NCBI GenBank assembly: GCA_018136815.1
Contig: CM030931.1
Span: 11,338,612-11,402,611 of the forward strand
DNA: 64,000 nt
Source of the DNA: Isochrysis galbana
Lineage: Eukaryota; Haptophyta; Isochrysidales; Isochrysidaceae
Direction of reading: 5' to 3'
Below the pieces are notes generated by a model, which did no database searches, was not told where the DNA came from, and saw nothing but the letters and a program-made list of their open reading frames with translations. Below are positions 40,471-52,262 of the stretch, in pieces (within the stretch, counting starts at the first letter, position 1; every line of letters begins with the position of its first letter). Both the position numbers and the translations under genes were made by a program.

Positions 40471-41137
40471 TGTCGTATTCCATACGATGACAGACTTTTA
40501 CTTCTAACCGGTGGTTTATTTTAAGCCTCAAGGTCTCGTCGGCGACATTCTACCCCTTCTCTTACTTTCTTTCGATGTCATCAAACGTTCCACGACTGTC
40601 TTCCGTCTTCTCTTCATGCATCGGTTGTAGTCTTCCGTCTTCTCTTCGTATATCGGCGGTAGCTCCACAGCGAGGTCTGCTCTCGGTGTTCCGACTTCTC
40701 TGTTTCGCATGTCTGTGCGCCGATGAGTTGCCTTGGTGCCGACGCTTGACAGTCCGCCCTGAGTGTGGTTAGTTTTCGCCCTGTTTGGTTTAGTTCGTGT
40801 GTGTCTGTGTGACGAGGGAACTTTTTTGAGTCCCTGTGTTGTAGTCTCTCGTGTCTACCTTGGATCTAAGAAGCTCTCATTCTCCTTCTCTCTTCCTCTA
40901 GCTCGCTAGCTAGCCTCGGCCCTACCCTCCAACGCCGCGCGTTGTGAGCCTCCGAACCTCCGTCTCTCTTCTCGTCCCTCGCACTCGATGGTAGAAGCTG
41001 TCAGACCCGACTTCTACTATGACCTCTCAGACATATTCCCGCAAGCAACTACCTACGACTCCTTCACGGCCGCGTCAGCTGCCGGCTCGATCGAACGGCC
41101 CTCTGCCCACGAGCCAGTAGTCATCGCGTGTTCGACA
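40471..41137 (+). repeat. 3' LTR
   Basis: It matches the 5' LTR except for a 3-base indel near 40641 and is followed directly by GGTTC at 41138-41142. The following 220 bases (41143-41364) are G/C-run-rich and contain no gene. Confidence 0.95.
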
Positions 41138-41364
41138 GGTTCCTCCCCCATGGCAAGGGAGGAGTGGAGAGAGAGGGGGGGGGGGGGTTCGTGCCCCCCC
41201 ATGGGCGAACTAAGTATAAACTTAGTTGCACTCCAAAAGTTCCAGTGGCGCCCCTTCATAGACGGCACGGCGTGCGGCCCTCGAGCAGTTTCGGCCTGTG
41301 GTGATAATTGTATACTTATACTTATCTGCTGTCATCGGCATTGTCATTGTGAATTGTGTACTTC

Positions 41365-42026
41365 GTGCTGATATACACACTATATCTATTAGCGTGGAGA
41401 TATATAATCACAGACTTCTATAGAATTCATTATGATGGCATAAAATTCTCGGAAGAATCGATATTGATAAGAACGATAGAGAGATACACCACACTGAGCA
41501 AAGCACTGATCTTCGCAAACGGAACCGACTCGACAAGAACCGCCCAAGCGGGCATGGGTAGGCAACCTAAAAAAAGAATAGACATAAGCGACTTGAGACC
41601 CGTTTTTATGTTAAACGACAAGGGTGGGCTCAAACCCAGCGAGGAGCTAGTGGAGCTAGCCACCAAGCTAGGGATAGCACACGCCGTAGAGGAGAACAAG
41701 GAGCAACGAAACGAAGGCGAATAAGCCAAGGGCACTGTGGACCTGGGAATCACTAGGGATGGCAAGAACCTGACGTAAGCCTGACGACCAACGCGAACCC
41801 GGGAGGGCACGCAGGACACGAAGACGACAATAGGCCTGCCCAGCCCCCACACTCCGAACCAGGCCTTAGGTAGGGCACCAAGGCCGGACCCCGGAAACCG
41901 AAGACCAAGGAATGAAGGGGGGCAGGGGAAGAGGTGGAGGGAGGGAATTTAAGGGCGGTGTAAGTAGAGAGGAGATATCCAGGCAATAGTAGGTGTGTAG
42001 CCCAGAATCTTCAGATGTTTTTTTTT
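41365..42026 (+). mobile_element. LINE 3' end, family B (copy 2)
   Basis: An open frame encodes TLYLLAWRYIITDFYRIHYD, then ILIRTIERYTTLSKALIF, then TAQAGMGRQPKKRIDISDLR, then MLNDKGGLKPSEELVELATK, and stops at 41722. The tail ends AGCCCAGAATCTTCAGATG plus a run of T to 42027. It is the better-preserved partner of 7330-8180. It is 5'-truncated at about 41365. The T-run runs straight into the stop codon of the lipase gene on the other strand. Confidence 0.85.
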
Positions 42027-44182
42027 TCAAACTTGTTGTTCGCCATCAGCATCACCGGCGCCACGACCGCATTCATTCAAACCGCCATTTTCTCCTTGGG
42101 CAGCACTCATGTCTTCTCCTGAGGTGGTAGTGCCACTGACACCCTTACCTTGCGCCCACACCCACTCGCCCATGTCCGCATCCATGGCTATCGCCGATCT
42201 CGCTGCCATTTTCGTCCTACTGTCGACCTTGCTCATCTTCGTGAGTGGCCAATCTACCCAATTAGGAACGTAATGGCGACGACGGCGAGTACACTGGCTT
42301 GCCAGATAGATGCCATGGCAACAATGAGCATCTGCAGGGCGCACGCGCCACATTCGTCTGTCGAAATGGTCGTCAACGTCGAGGACGAGTCTCGTCTTCC
42401 CACGGGCGCGTGGAATGATGGCCAGCCGTGAGGACACCCCATGATGACCACCCAGTAAGGCGGGAGGTAAACGGGGGATGATATCAGACGCCACAACCAC
42501 CTACCGTGGTGAAAAGAAAGGGCGCGTGGTAAGTGGCAAGTTTATCCATCTTGAGAGCAAAGAATGCGCAGGGGTGTCAGGAGCGCATCTGAGGTCGCGA
42601 TTGGCATGTGCGACGGCATCGCCAAGAACGTATTGCACCGCTCACCCTAAGGGCAGCAAGTCGATTGCTATCTTCGAATGCGTCCATGCTTTGACGGAAT
42701 GCACGATTAAACAGTCGCGGAGCGGCAAAAGAAACCAAGGTCACTGCTCCAGCCCCACGTCTAGCCACAGCAGGGCAGGACTGCAAGAGGTCATACGCAC
42801 AGAGCTGAAGACGATAGGAGACAGATTGCAGTGAGTGTCTGTCCTCAATTTTACATGTCAACCCAGGTGGGGAAGGAGGGGGGGAGCGGTGTAGAAGCAG
42901 CCAATTCAAGGCGTCCCTCAAGCGCACTCAGCGTCTCACTTGCGCTAGAGCACCACCCAAAGAATGGCCGGTGACGACGACCAACGCATTCGGGTTGCGG
43001 CACAGTTGTTCTTGAATTGCACGGCGAACGACGCGACGAGGCGTGTTTGCATCGGAGGCGGGGTGGGCGCGTGACGGCGCCCCGGCATAGGCCCGCCTGT
43101 CCAAACAAGTGTGCGGCAGGAAGCTCAGAGAAAAAAAATCGGTCGGCGGGCTTGCCAGCCTCTTTGCGTATGCGTGTGCATGTGGAGTAGGTTGGCGTAG
43201 GCGGTTGGCTCACCAGAGTCCAAGAGTAGCACAAGGGCGTTTCGAATGGGCCAACATTGGCAAAAGTCGAGCCTCTGCCTCATCAGCAAAAACCTCGGGC
43301 GCATGCCCGCCGTGCGCACCATCTGGGGTGGTCATCACGTCAACACCGTTAACCTGGTCGACTCTCGTTAACTTATCCCCGTCCGGTCCTCCAAATGGTA
43401 CTGCGCAGCGAGACTTAGGTAGAGAGAGTGGAATGAATCGAGGCGAAAGATCTGTTACAAAGTAATCAGCCGCTCGTTTCGATCCTCGAAAGGAAACCAC
43501 GATGAGAGGCGGTACGTTGGGAGCTTGATCACTTGGAGTGCATACCCTTCTCTCCTGGATACACTCATCGGAAGCCCTAGAGGAGGCATACTCATCTGTG
43601 CCAACGAAATCCTTTTCGATGCTGCCAGTAGCAACGACATCATCGGGAGGGAAAAAGACGCTCACTGACACTGCTTTCTCCATCCCAACGGCAGTGTCGC
43701 ACCACGCTATTGCCTGCGGGGAGTACCGCCGCTTGAGGAGACGTGCCCATTCTGCCCGGCGTCGGCGGACCTACAGGCAAATATGGGGTGCAAGTCAGCA
43801 TTTCGGATATTCTCACAGCATGAAGTGATGATACGAGTTGCGCATAAGCCCGAGGCACAAATGGACCGGCTAGTGCTGTGCTCACCTCGCACTTTTCGGC
43901 TGCACCCTTCATCGTCACCTCACCGACCTTATCCGGTGCCCAGAAAGGGTGACGCTCGCGCGACTCCATTGCTCTCCGGTGAGCGAGCTCTTTTGCAGAG
44001 CCCTCCTCCACCTCGGCCTCAAAGTCCCAGAAGCCTCCCGCTAGGCTGGTAGCACGACAGGCGGCGGCGGTTTCGGCAGTGTGCATGTCGGTCATGACCA
44101 GCCCTTCCGCCAGCATCGCCATGTCGACGACGAACTGCCTCGAGCAGAGCAGGCTGGGCGGCGATCGTGCGGATGGAGCCAT
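42027..44182 (-). CDS. Class 3 lipase (alpha/beta hydrolase), 5 exons
   Basis: Minus-strand exons 44182-43886, 43770-43214, 43096-42940, 42804-42646 and 42500-42027 join in frame with GT donors and AG acceptors to give 547 residues. The Fungal_lipase/class 3 landmarks are in order: VVSFRGSKRAADYF (about 191-204), VVVTGHSLGGALAQ with nucleophile Ser330, VTLVSFAAPRLFNRAFRQSM, and VVVASDIIPRLPP with the catalytic Asp396. A later His in the exon 5 part would complete the triad. The family hydrolyses acylglycerols or phospholipids; DAGL-like proteins and plastid lipases share this core. Start: Met at 44182 (MAPSARSPPSLLCSRQF); an upstream in-frame start at 44365 would add a Lys/Arg-rich extension. 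The stop codon TGA is formed at the T-run of the adjoining LINE, so the native 3' end may be lost. Confidence 0.9.
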
Positions 44183-44846
44183 CCGCGCTCCCGCCCGCCC
44201 TCGGCCCCCGCTCTCCACTTCCACAAGAACCCTACCTCTTCCTCGCTTTTCTTTGCTCTCCTCACCTCTCCCTCTCTCTCTCTTTGCCTTCCTTTTCTTC
44301 TTCTTGTTTTTGGGCGGCCGCCCTGTTTGTTTGGCTGCCCACGCTGGCTTGGAACGAACGAGCATGTTCGTTCATTTATTTTCGTATATACGCCGAGGTG
44401 GTATAAGTTTATAATGGGCCGGGGGGCCAGGACCCCCCGCGCGGTATCTGAGTGTCGAGCCCCCTCCGGTACATATTCTTTTAAGAGTAGTCGCGTAGCA
44501 GTACGGATCCAGATTTTTGCGACACTGGGATCTTGAATTCATACTCCTAGTGTGAAGATACCGATGGGGGCGAGCGAGCGGATGGTCGAGCGGACTTGGC
44601 CCGAGCCGACCGACTGGGCTGGGAGGTGGACCAATTTTGGTCGAGTCCTCAGTATGAGATTCGGGGCTTATCACTGATCAGGGTTGAGGCCTCCGATCGG
44701 ACTTGAGGAGGTCCGGTCGAGCGCTCGAGCGCCTAGCCCAAAGACGCCAAAGCTATTTTGGCCGGGTCCGTATACCTACTGCAGTAAAGCTACGATTTTT
44801 CTGAGGTTATAATGTAGCTTAGATGGAGAAGGATAGGTTGGATAGA

Positions 44847-45868
44847 CTACTGAGTATAGCGAGTAGATTGTGGCGAGTGTTGATGGATCTGAAAGAGGCA
44901 CTCACGCGTCAACGCCGAAGTCGAGAAAGAACTCAGTCTGTTGTTTGAGTGTCTGGTACCCGTGTCGGTCGATGTGTTGCTGCTAGTGGTAGTTGGCGAT
45001 CTGGAGCCGAGTGTAGTCGTTGAGCTCCTCCTTGACTCGCCCATCCAGGTACAGGTGAATCCGCCACATGCAGGAGTAGTAGTACTAGGTGGCATCGTAC
45101 TTGCGCGACTGCAGCGAGTCCAGGATCTGCTTGCAGCCGAAGTCGCGCTTCGGTTTGACGAGCGGCGCGAGGATCAGGATGCACATGTCGCGTCCGACCC
45201 CGTTGCCCCACAGGAAGGTGAGCATCTTGAGCCGGCCCGAGTGCTTGAGCGTCCAGCGAGAGAACAACAGGTGCGCCATCCACGTGGGGAGGGTGTCTGC
45301 GCCGATGGCGTGGAGGAGCGCGTCGCGCGCTTCGAGGTGCTTCTGCTTCCATCGCATCGCGTCGACCATGGGCGATCTCCACGAGGCGCTGCGCGGGTCC
45401 ACGAGCCGCGCGATGTGTGGTGAGGGCTTGGGAGCGAGAGCGTAGGCCGGCATGGGAGGCATGGGTCGGATCGGACCTTCGGACGCACCTTTGCGAGAGG
45501 GGTAGGGCGCAGAGCACGCGCAGATTCTCGACCCGGCAATCCTTCAGATCGCCGTTCATGTGCTCGATTGTCGAGTCGAGCGGAGCCGGAGGGCTCTGGG
45601 CCACTCCGTCGCGAGCGGCACCGGCGGTTAGCGCGGCGCCTTGGCCCTCCTCCCCGCCGGGAGTCGGGTGAATGAAATTCTGGATGGGGTCGGGCATCCC
45701 CATTTGGGTGTCTGGACTGGGAACGAACGGCGAACGAAGGGCTGTGGGGCGGTGAGGTGCTCCTAGCGGCCCTAGTGTGTTGGATAGTAAGAGATTGTTA
45801 GACCTACAAAGAACTCTTCCCTCAGGGAGGGAGCCTAGGCTGCTTGAGTGCAGCGACGCAGCGAACAA
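44847..45868 (-). CDS. HNH-like ORF, probably spliced or broken
   Basis: On the minus strand one frame (from 45868) contains DSTIEHMNGDLKDCRVENLR and VLCALPLSQ, resembling the HNH signature (DHxxGxxxDNRxxNLRxLC). A second frame, 45510-45085, reads more naturally afterwards: DAMRWKQKHLEARDALLHAI, TWMAHLLFSRWTLKHSGRLK, MLTFLWGNGVGRDMCILIL. A third, near 45080-44890, gives MWRIHLYLDGRVKEELNDYT and QTLKQQTEFFLDFGVDA. A donor-like CGCAAAG/GTGCGT near 45497 could mark an intron, but I could not fix a full gene model. An HNH nuclease-like protein, possibly from a mobile element, is the best guess. Confidence 0.4.
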
Positions 45869-45869
45869 C

Positions 45870-48082
45870 GACGGACAACGGAGCTGAGAACAACAGGATA
45901 CACCGACTCACGAACACACCGGAATCATTCACCCAAACCAAGCAAATTATCAAGCAACCGCGACCCCAAATCACCGATAACTCAAACACGTCGCGAGAGA
46001 CGGAGAGAGAGAGCGAGAGAGAGAGAGAGACTCCACAGCGACGGCCGGAGCGTGTCTCCGTTGTAACTTCCCACGTAGCGGAGAGTCCGAAGGGGAGCGT
46101 CATGTCGCGCGACCACGGCGATCACTTTGGATACAGATCGCGACGAGATATCTTCACGACCGAATAAATCTTGCCGTTGAGCGTAAACCTTCTAGACGCT
46201 TCTAACGAACAACCCTGAGTATCAACCAAGGGGAAGAAACACCAAAGGGGCCAAGGCTTGCATGTAACTTGCATCAAGGGGAAAGATTCCCTCACCTAGG
46301 AAGCGAACCTACATTGATCTCCAAGGGGAGATGGCAAATTAAACCTCAAATCTCTCGAGCGGATAGAGCAACAACCGACTCGCTCGCCAAAACCTTGACC
46401 GAGAAGAAAGAAGCAAGGACCTACAAGCCAAGGGTAGCGGACCTAGGGAATGTGAGAGGAAGTTTCCGAACGCCAACGCGAACGCCAAACGCGGGAAGGC
46501 AACGAAACCCTAACCAGGCCAAGCAGAACCTACGAAGAATAGGCCTGGACGACAAGGAAAGTTAGCAAGTCCCAAGAAAGAACCGGAACCCAACAAGAAA
46601 CGACAAGCCTTGCAAGAAGCTAAATAAGCCTTCACAAGGTAACCTGAGAGCCTGAGACAAGCGCGCGGCGAGTGACAGGCAACCTGGCTCCTTTGGGTCA
46701 AGATTACCCGAAAGGAGGAAACCTGGAATCTAGACCTGACAAACAGGCTAGAAGGAAAGAAACGAGAACTCGAATTCTAGGCCGCTAGGGACGAACCCTG
46801 GCCCGCCCCTAGCCGTCTGTCGTCTGTCGTTCTTCGTTCGTCGCTCTCGTCCTCGTTCTCGTTCCCGTTCTCGTCCCTCGTTCTCAACACTACCTCAATA
46901 CCAAACCTCTCCAATCCCTCAGCCCCAGCCTATCCATCCCGATCCGCCCAGCCATGTCCGCTCCGTCGTCGCGCTCGCCCTCGCCCAAGCCCGTCCTCCC
47001 GCCTTTCTCTGCTGAGGAGGTGGTCCAGCCCGTTATTGGCCACTCCCCAACTTCCGCCGCGCCTCTCGCCGCTTCCCTTCCGTTCCCTCCGTTCCCATCC
47101 GAGGCAGTGGTAACCTCGGATCCGTCAGGAGTACTAGAGTCGAGTTTTATTTTAAACGCCCGCATTAATACCTGAGGAGTTCACAAAAGCACGCAATCCC
47201 CTATATAGGTGTGGTAGAGAGTATTTTCTTATTGCATATTCGATGGTCGCCGGCCTCCTAGCCATCGCCGGATGGCGATGGCTGCCGTCCCTGACGGCGA
47301 TGGCAGCCGTCGCTGTTTGATTGCCTGCCTGCCAGCCAAAGGCCAGAGGACAGCGCGGCCGCCACAACCATTTCTAGCGATGTCCACAGGTGAGAAAATT
47401 GCCCCTGGCACCTTTGCGGGACCGCTAGTTGCGATGGATGCAAGAACGCTTCGGTTCGTGGTTCGTGACGCCCCACGGTCCCCCCGTCCCCTCACCCCAC
47501 ATCCAACTCGCTCGCAATGTGTCTGCCCTCGCGTTGGAATCGTCTAGCCTTGTGCCTCGACACGAATTTCGAATTTCAATAGCAGAGGTATAGAGGTATG
47601 CCGCGCGCACAGGGCCCTAGAATTAGCCCATACAAGCCCACATGCACGAGCTTGAGAGCTAATAAATTTACAGACTCGAGATCTTCCTTGTTTTGCAGGC
47701 GGACGCTCAGCATACGTGCGTCTGGTGACTGGTGAGGACTAGCATAGGTGAGCCAGCGCTTTTCAATCGCGCGCTCAGCAAGCTTTCCACCCTGCCATCC
47801 CATCTGACTGGCTGTGGAAGCCTTAGGCCGCCCGAATGCCGAATGGACAGAGTACTCTAGATCGAGTACTCTACTCTAGAGTAGCGTAGAGGAGAGGAGA
47901 GCAGAATAGAGAGCAGAGTAGGGAAAAGTAGGCGCTGCGGCGCTGCGAAACCATAGTACAAGTAAAGAGACGTGAAACGATCTATGCGGTGCGAGAGGTA
48001 GCCAGCTGGGCGCTTCAGCGCCACTCACCCAAGGCGCCCTCCGAGGCCTTCCTCCCGACAGGTGCCCTCGTCCAGCCTCGAG
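45870..48082. other. Repeat-rich intergenic region
   Basis: It contains a GA-rich tract near 46000-46030 and a long AC/AG-rich non-coding segment (about 46150-46800) that ends with the dispersed 98-bp repeat at 46702-46799. CGTTCTCGTCCTCGTTCTCG-type repeats follow near 46840-46880. A 73-codon plus-strand ORF from 46954 (MSAPSSRSPSPKPVLPPFSA) is Pro/Ser-rich, ends near an AT-rich stretch and may be a retroelement ORF1 start. No further gene can be supported. Confidence 0.4.
46702..46799 (+). repeat. Dispersed 98-bp repeat, second copy at 35410-35507
   Basis: Both copies read GATT(G/A)CCCGAAAGGAGGAA, then ACCTGGAATCTAGACCTGAC, then AACGAGAACTCGAATTCTAG and GGGACGAACCCT. There are only a few substitutions in 98 bases. 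The element has no ORF. Both copies are in the same orientation. Confidence 0.85.
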
Positions 48083-49048
48083 ATGGCACCGCAAGCACCG
48101 TCGCACAAGCAGACCGAGCCATCATCTCTGGTCAGGAATAGGGCAGCGCGCTCGGTGGGTCTCGTGCCGTCGGCGGATCTGGCAGGTCCTCCAAGCTCAT
48201 TCGGAGATGACAAAGGTGGACAGGTCGTCACAGACAAGGCCCGGGTCGAGGCTGGAACGGCACGGGACATGCTAGTCGCAGCGGGGATCCTTCGGGGAAT
48301 CGAAATGGCTCGTGACGAGGGCATGGCCTGTTCAGGGCGTGAGGCTGCCTCTCAATTTGAGTTGCGCGGAGCACCTGTTTCGATGGCAAAAGGCAAAAAG
48401 GGGAGAGCGCCTGAGCCTCTGACAGCAAGATGCGCACTTAGACAATCAGACGATGAGTTAGAAGATAAGGCTGGTGTTACGACCTTACCTTCCATTGTTC
48501 CCAAAGGTCCCATGCCAAGAGAGGCTGGAATACCTTCAGTAGATTGCAAGGAGCAGGCCCTGCCTCCCTTGAATACATCAAGGGATTCAGCAGCTGCGCC
48601 TCCTGACAATTGGCATTGCTGCATCGCGACCCCGCGAGAAAGTCGCAACTTATCGAATCGTCGCACCTTGCACAACCCACCAGGAAATGTGAGAGAATTT
48701 TCGCGGCGATACCCTAGGAACACCCCGCGTGCCATGAAGAGCTCTAGTCATTCTGTTGACCCAACCGAGGGCTTGCCCGCTCTAGTTGGAGCACGGAATT
48801 ATTCATTTCCTGTAAGCAGCGACGTTGCGAATTCTCCGGCACTTCTGCAGCCAGCACCAATGCGCCGCATCAAGCTTGTTAGCAACAAGCCATACCCTCA
48901 CTTGCCTCGTGACACGTGCGGGGCCGAGACGGCCCTACCTACACCACTTGATCCGAGATATGTGAGTGGGATCACTTGTGCGTACGATCGACTTCCCCGG
49001 CCAGCGTTCTCGGGAGACTTGAGCTTCTCTGCTCTCCGAATGTGTTGA
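48083..49048 (+). CDS. Hypothetical protein
   Basis: A 321-codon open frame runs from ATG 48083 (MAPQAPSHKQTEPSSLVRNR) to TGA at 49048. The frame extends upstream to 48062, just after CTTCCTCCCGACAG, which looks like a splice acceptor, so this may be the last exon of a longer gene. The product is Ser/Pro/Arg-rich with segments such as TARDMLVAAGILRGIEMARD and RRIKLVSNKPYPHLPRDTC. No domain, signal or membrane segment is recognised. The frame being open for almost 1 kb, while the base composition is not extreme, supports real coding. Confidence 0.5.
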   Translation: MAPQAPSHKQTEPSSLVRNRAARSVGLVPSADLAGPPSSFGDDKGGQVVTDKARVEAGTARDMLVAAGILRGIEMARDEGMACSGREAASQFELRGAPVSMAKGKKGRAPEPLTARCALRQSDDELEDKAGVTTLPSIVPKGPMPREAGIPSVDCKEQALPPLNTSRDSAAAPPDNWHCCIATPRESRNLSNRRTLHNPPGNVREFSRRYPRNTPRAMKSSSHSVDPTEGLPALVGARNYSFPVSSDVANSPALLQPAPMRRIKLVSNKPYPHLPRDTCGAETALPTPLDPRYVSGITCAYDRLPRPAFSGDLSFSALRMC

Positions 49049-50045
49049 GCAAGGTACCTAGTGCTTGGTGTCAGCCAAGGGACGAGGGTCCAGTTGGGCT
49101 TGACCAGACTTGCCGCTTGCCGGCAAGTTTATCAGCATTATTTAATTCGCGCCCCCGCAAATTGGGCGTTTAAGGTTTAACCCGCAAGTCGCAAGTCGAA
49201 GCAATTTGGGCAATTCTAGGTGGCTATGAGAAGGTGCAACCTGAGGTCCAGTTTTATACCCCCCACCCCCCCATTTTGCATTTTGGTATAAAAGCTGTTG
49301 TAGAAGCACCCACACCCACACTTTGGAGGGTAGGCACCGGCGACTCACCGCTCACCGAAACCTCATTTTCATTTGAGGGACTCCTCCTCTCTTCCTTGTG
49401 GCAAGCTCAGTCCTTGTTATTTTTGGCTGACACCCGCCACCCCTCATTTCAGGGACTCCTCTGAGGCCGAGGCGAACCCGTGACCAACTTATACAGTAGA
49501 CAGTGCAATCTGAGGGCTGGGAGGAAGAAAGGTGTGGAAACTTCCCTTCTCTTTGAGACAAGGAGGGAGGGCGCTCCACCACCCAAGATCCTAGGCGTCC
49601 ACGCCTAGCTTTTGACCGAGAACGAGAGAACGCAGAGAATTCTAGCGGTAAGTGCCGAATGCCGAACGAAAGAGAAGCCTCACGAGTGTCGATTCGCGAT
49701 TCGTGGATGCGACACGAACGAATCGTTGAACGGAAGAAAGACGCAATATGAGAATCAGAACAAGCAGGCCTGGCACCAACACGACAAACCACAGCGAACT
49801 TGCCCGTCGCTTTTTTCTAGCCTCAGATACTTTACCTTCAACGTCCGTCCTGCGCTGCCGCAGTCGCTCGCCCTCGGCGAGGGGGCGGGGCGGAAGTCTA
49901 CGAGGGTGAGGAAGGGGACGGAGAGAGGCGGGGCGGGGGTGAGTGTAGGTTGTCCGTAGAGAGTATATATCGTTCGTGGGGGCCCAACGCACGGGGTGCA
50001 AAGGCAGAGAAGGGCGCGGAAGCGCTGCGGACACAACAACGAAGG
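49049..50045. other. Intergenic, no gene seen
   Basis: Short overlapping ORFs occur only. A C-run lies near 49260. The last 200 bases are GC-rich and probably contain the promoter of the membrane-protein gene at 50046. Confidence 0.4.
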
Positions 50046-50978
50046 ATGTCGGCCAGTGAGTCGGCTAAGCTGCGAGAGCTCTATGACGGCCTGCGTGGCA
50101 GCAGCATCGCAGTTCTCGCTTTAGCATTGCTATCTTCACCACTGAATCTAGTCGCATTTGCATGTGGAATCACGGCGAGCTGTCTGCTCCTCTGCTTTGT
50201 CCGTCCTGACGAAATCTACGTGGAGGCACCAAGAATCTCGCGACTCGCCTATGCAGCAGCACTCTTTGCCTGTCTTGCAGCGGCTTTGGGACTAGTCGTC
50301 GGCACTTATGTGGCTTCTTCCGTGTGCGACAAGGTGCCTTCATCACTTTGGGCGAACTTCTGCCAGCTGAAACCCACGTAGGCCTCTTCCCTCGCCTCTA
50401 TGCATCGCCAAGTAACCTTGGCAAGCTTGCCCTCAAGCTGTTCCTGAATGCTTTGCTGTACCCCTCAGGCTGCGATGTTTGCACGGGAGCAAGATTACCC
50501 GCATTGCGTTGCGACGTCAAGTGGTACTGTAATTTGCTACTCCTATGATGAATTCTTGGATGCTCAAATGGCCTCCTGCGCCGGACGACGCGATTTTGCT
50601 GTTGTGATCATCATTTGGGCCATCACCATTCAACTCCCGTAAGTAAACCCAGTTCGCGCTCTTAGCCCACGATGGGTTGTCTTGGACGACTGGCCCAAAT
50701 TAAAATGATCAACCTGTTCGGTTACACAGGCCACGCGTGTCACATGGCACATCACGCATGCCGGGCACTTCATGTATCTCATGTATGAAGCGGCCTCAGT
50801 GCCTTGGAATCCATCCCGAAATCGCCTCGCTTGCCAAGCCCACGTCTTGCTTCCACGTTTTCCCACGCATGTCCATGTCCACAGGCTTGCACTGAGTGCG
50901 TCAATCCTTGGATCAAGAGCAGCACGTATATCGTCGCATGCTCCGGAACCCATGGGAAACGAGATCATGCGAATGTGA
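50046..50978 (+). CDS. Small four-helix membrane protein, 3 exons
   Basis: Exons 50046-50333, 50469-50638 and 50885-50978 join in matching phases with GT-AG borders to give 183 residues. Hydrophobic segments are SSIAVLALALLSSPLNLVAF, ACGITASCLLLCFV, LAYAAALFACLAAALGLVVG and, across the second junction, FAVVIIIWAITIQLPLALSA. Between helices 3 and 4 is a loop of about 60 residues with four Cys (SSVCDK, PHCVATSS, VICYSYDEF, MASCAGRRDF). Four helices with a Cys-bearing large loop before the last helix resemble the tetraspanin layout, but the CCG motif is absent, so the family is not assigned. The C-terminus is short and polar. Confidence 0.75.
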
Positions 50979-50979
50979 A

Positions 50980-51744
50980 GGCGTCAAAAGAGCACGAGAT
51001 CGAGTGTTTGGTCTTCATCACCACAATTTGGTATTGGCACAGCGTGCCTCCACTGCCATCTTCACAACGGTTGTAATGTACTTATTCCATCACCAACTTT
51101 GGCTCATAATTTCTGAAAACTATGACGTACAGGGCCACAGAGATAAGGCTAGCGCATCCCTTTGCCCACACGATTTGCGTTTGCGTGTTCTCTGTTTAGT
51201 GATGGGGCTAGTCAACGCAGTTTGACGACACACAATCAATGGGCAATGGCTGGATCTTCCTCGTCCGCAGTGTGCACCACCAGGTTCAATGTGCAACAAA
51301 ATTTCTGTGGTCTTTAGATGAAGATCTGCCCTCGCGGTCTTCAATTAATTCAATTGTTAATTTGTCAATTGTCTGGCGGGATTGACAATCCGGGATTGTC
51401 ATACGTCGTGTTGGTAGTAGTGGTGATGTGGATGGAGCTGTGGGTCTTTACCAGCCATTGTATGAACATGGGGAGGGACCAGGCAACGTCGAGCGCGGGC
51501 CATGGGTATGGACAGGAGGCGGGGTGGGGCCAGGCGGGGCGCTCGGGGGCTCAGCACATCGAGGGGCAGCTAGCGGCACGCGGAAGGATCACAAGGCAGG
51601 GGGTCACAGGCGTCGGACATCGGGACGGAAGGCGAAGGAGGCGAGGAGGTCGCGGGGCTGGTCGCCGTGGCCGGCCCGGGGACGGAGAGGCATGGGGGAG
51701 GGCTGGAGATGGATGGGAGTGACGGATCGAGCATGACCACTGGC
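50980..51744. other. Intergenic, no supported gene
   Basis: This is the 3' flank of the membrane-protein gene, then AT-richer sequence (51330-51410) and a GC-rich stretch with Gly/Arg ORFs (51430-51736) that look compositional. No motif was recognised. Confidence 0.35.
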
Positions 51745-52262
51745 TCGATATGCGAGCGAAAAAAAAACCTTTTAAGATTCTCGCCTCCCGCGTGGCCCTG
51801 AATGGCGTTCAGCAAGCCACGCCCAATCAATCTCCTTCCACTCCCTCACTCCCCGCCTTGCGGCAACTCCCCTCGTGCTCTACTTAGCTAGGGGCCCAGG
51901 TTGTGTGGGCGGTCTGAGGTGAGCGGGGTGCACCTGGCTCCTCGACAGTATGTTCACGCCTTCCTCCTTTTCTGTTGAGTGACCTGTCTATCTAGAATGT
52001 GTTGCAGGGTACCGTCTTTTCGGTGTGTACGAGCGTTCATCTGTTGTGCCCGTGATTGTGGTCGGTCGCCCATTCGAGCGATCAGTTGAAGCGAAGTTTC
52101 GCGTCGTTTTATGCGAGTCTTTCGGCTAAACCGAGAGCTTTCGCTACGAAGCTGAACTCTTTGCTTAGTTGTAGCCTTCCTTTCTCATTCTCGATGAATA
52201 TAGGGGTGCTGAGTTCTATTGTTTTTTTGAGTTTAGGTTTTCTTCCGTGCGCTGCCTTATAG
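51745..52262 (-). mobile_element. LINE 3' end, family A (copy 2)
   Basis: On the minus strand the last 50 codons of ORF2 read KAAHGRKPKLKKTIELSTPI, then ENEKGRLQLSKEFS, then ALGLAERLA and stop. They align residue by residue with the end of the ORF at 28188-29705. The tail shares GGGCCCCTA, AGCACGAGGGGAG, TGCCGCAAGGCGGG and GGGCGTGGCT. It ends CTTAAAAGG plus a run of nine T. The copy is truncated at 52262 and is only about 0.5 kb long. Confidence 0.88.

Larger units (their letters stand above)
37884..41137 (+). mobile_element. Non-autonomous LTR retrotransposon, young
   Basis: The 670-bp and 667-bp LTRs (37884-38553 and 40471-41137) start TGTCG and end CGACA. They are near-identical; the one difference I noticed is a 3-base indel. 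The 5-bp target duplication GGTTC lies at 37879-37883 and 41138-41142. A purine-rich stretch TCGGGGAG directly precedes the 3' LTR. The 1.9-kb interior holds a plus-strand ORF that starts inside the 5' LTR and a separate antisense ORF. No protease, reverse transcriptase or integrase is visible, so it looks like a complete non-autonomous element of the LARD/TR-GAG kind. The LTR identity implies recent insertion. The superfamily cannot be told without pol. Confidence 0.9.
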
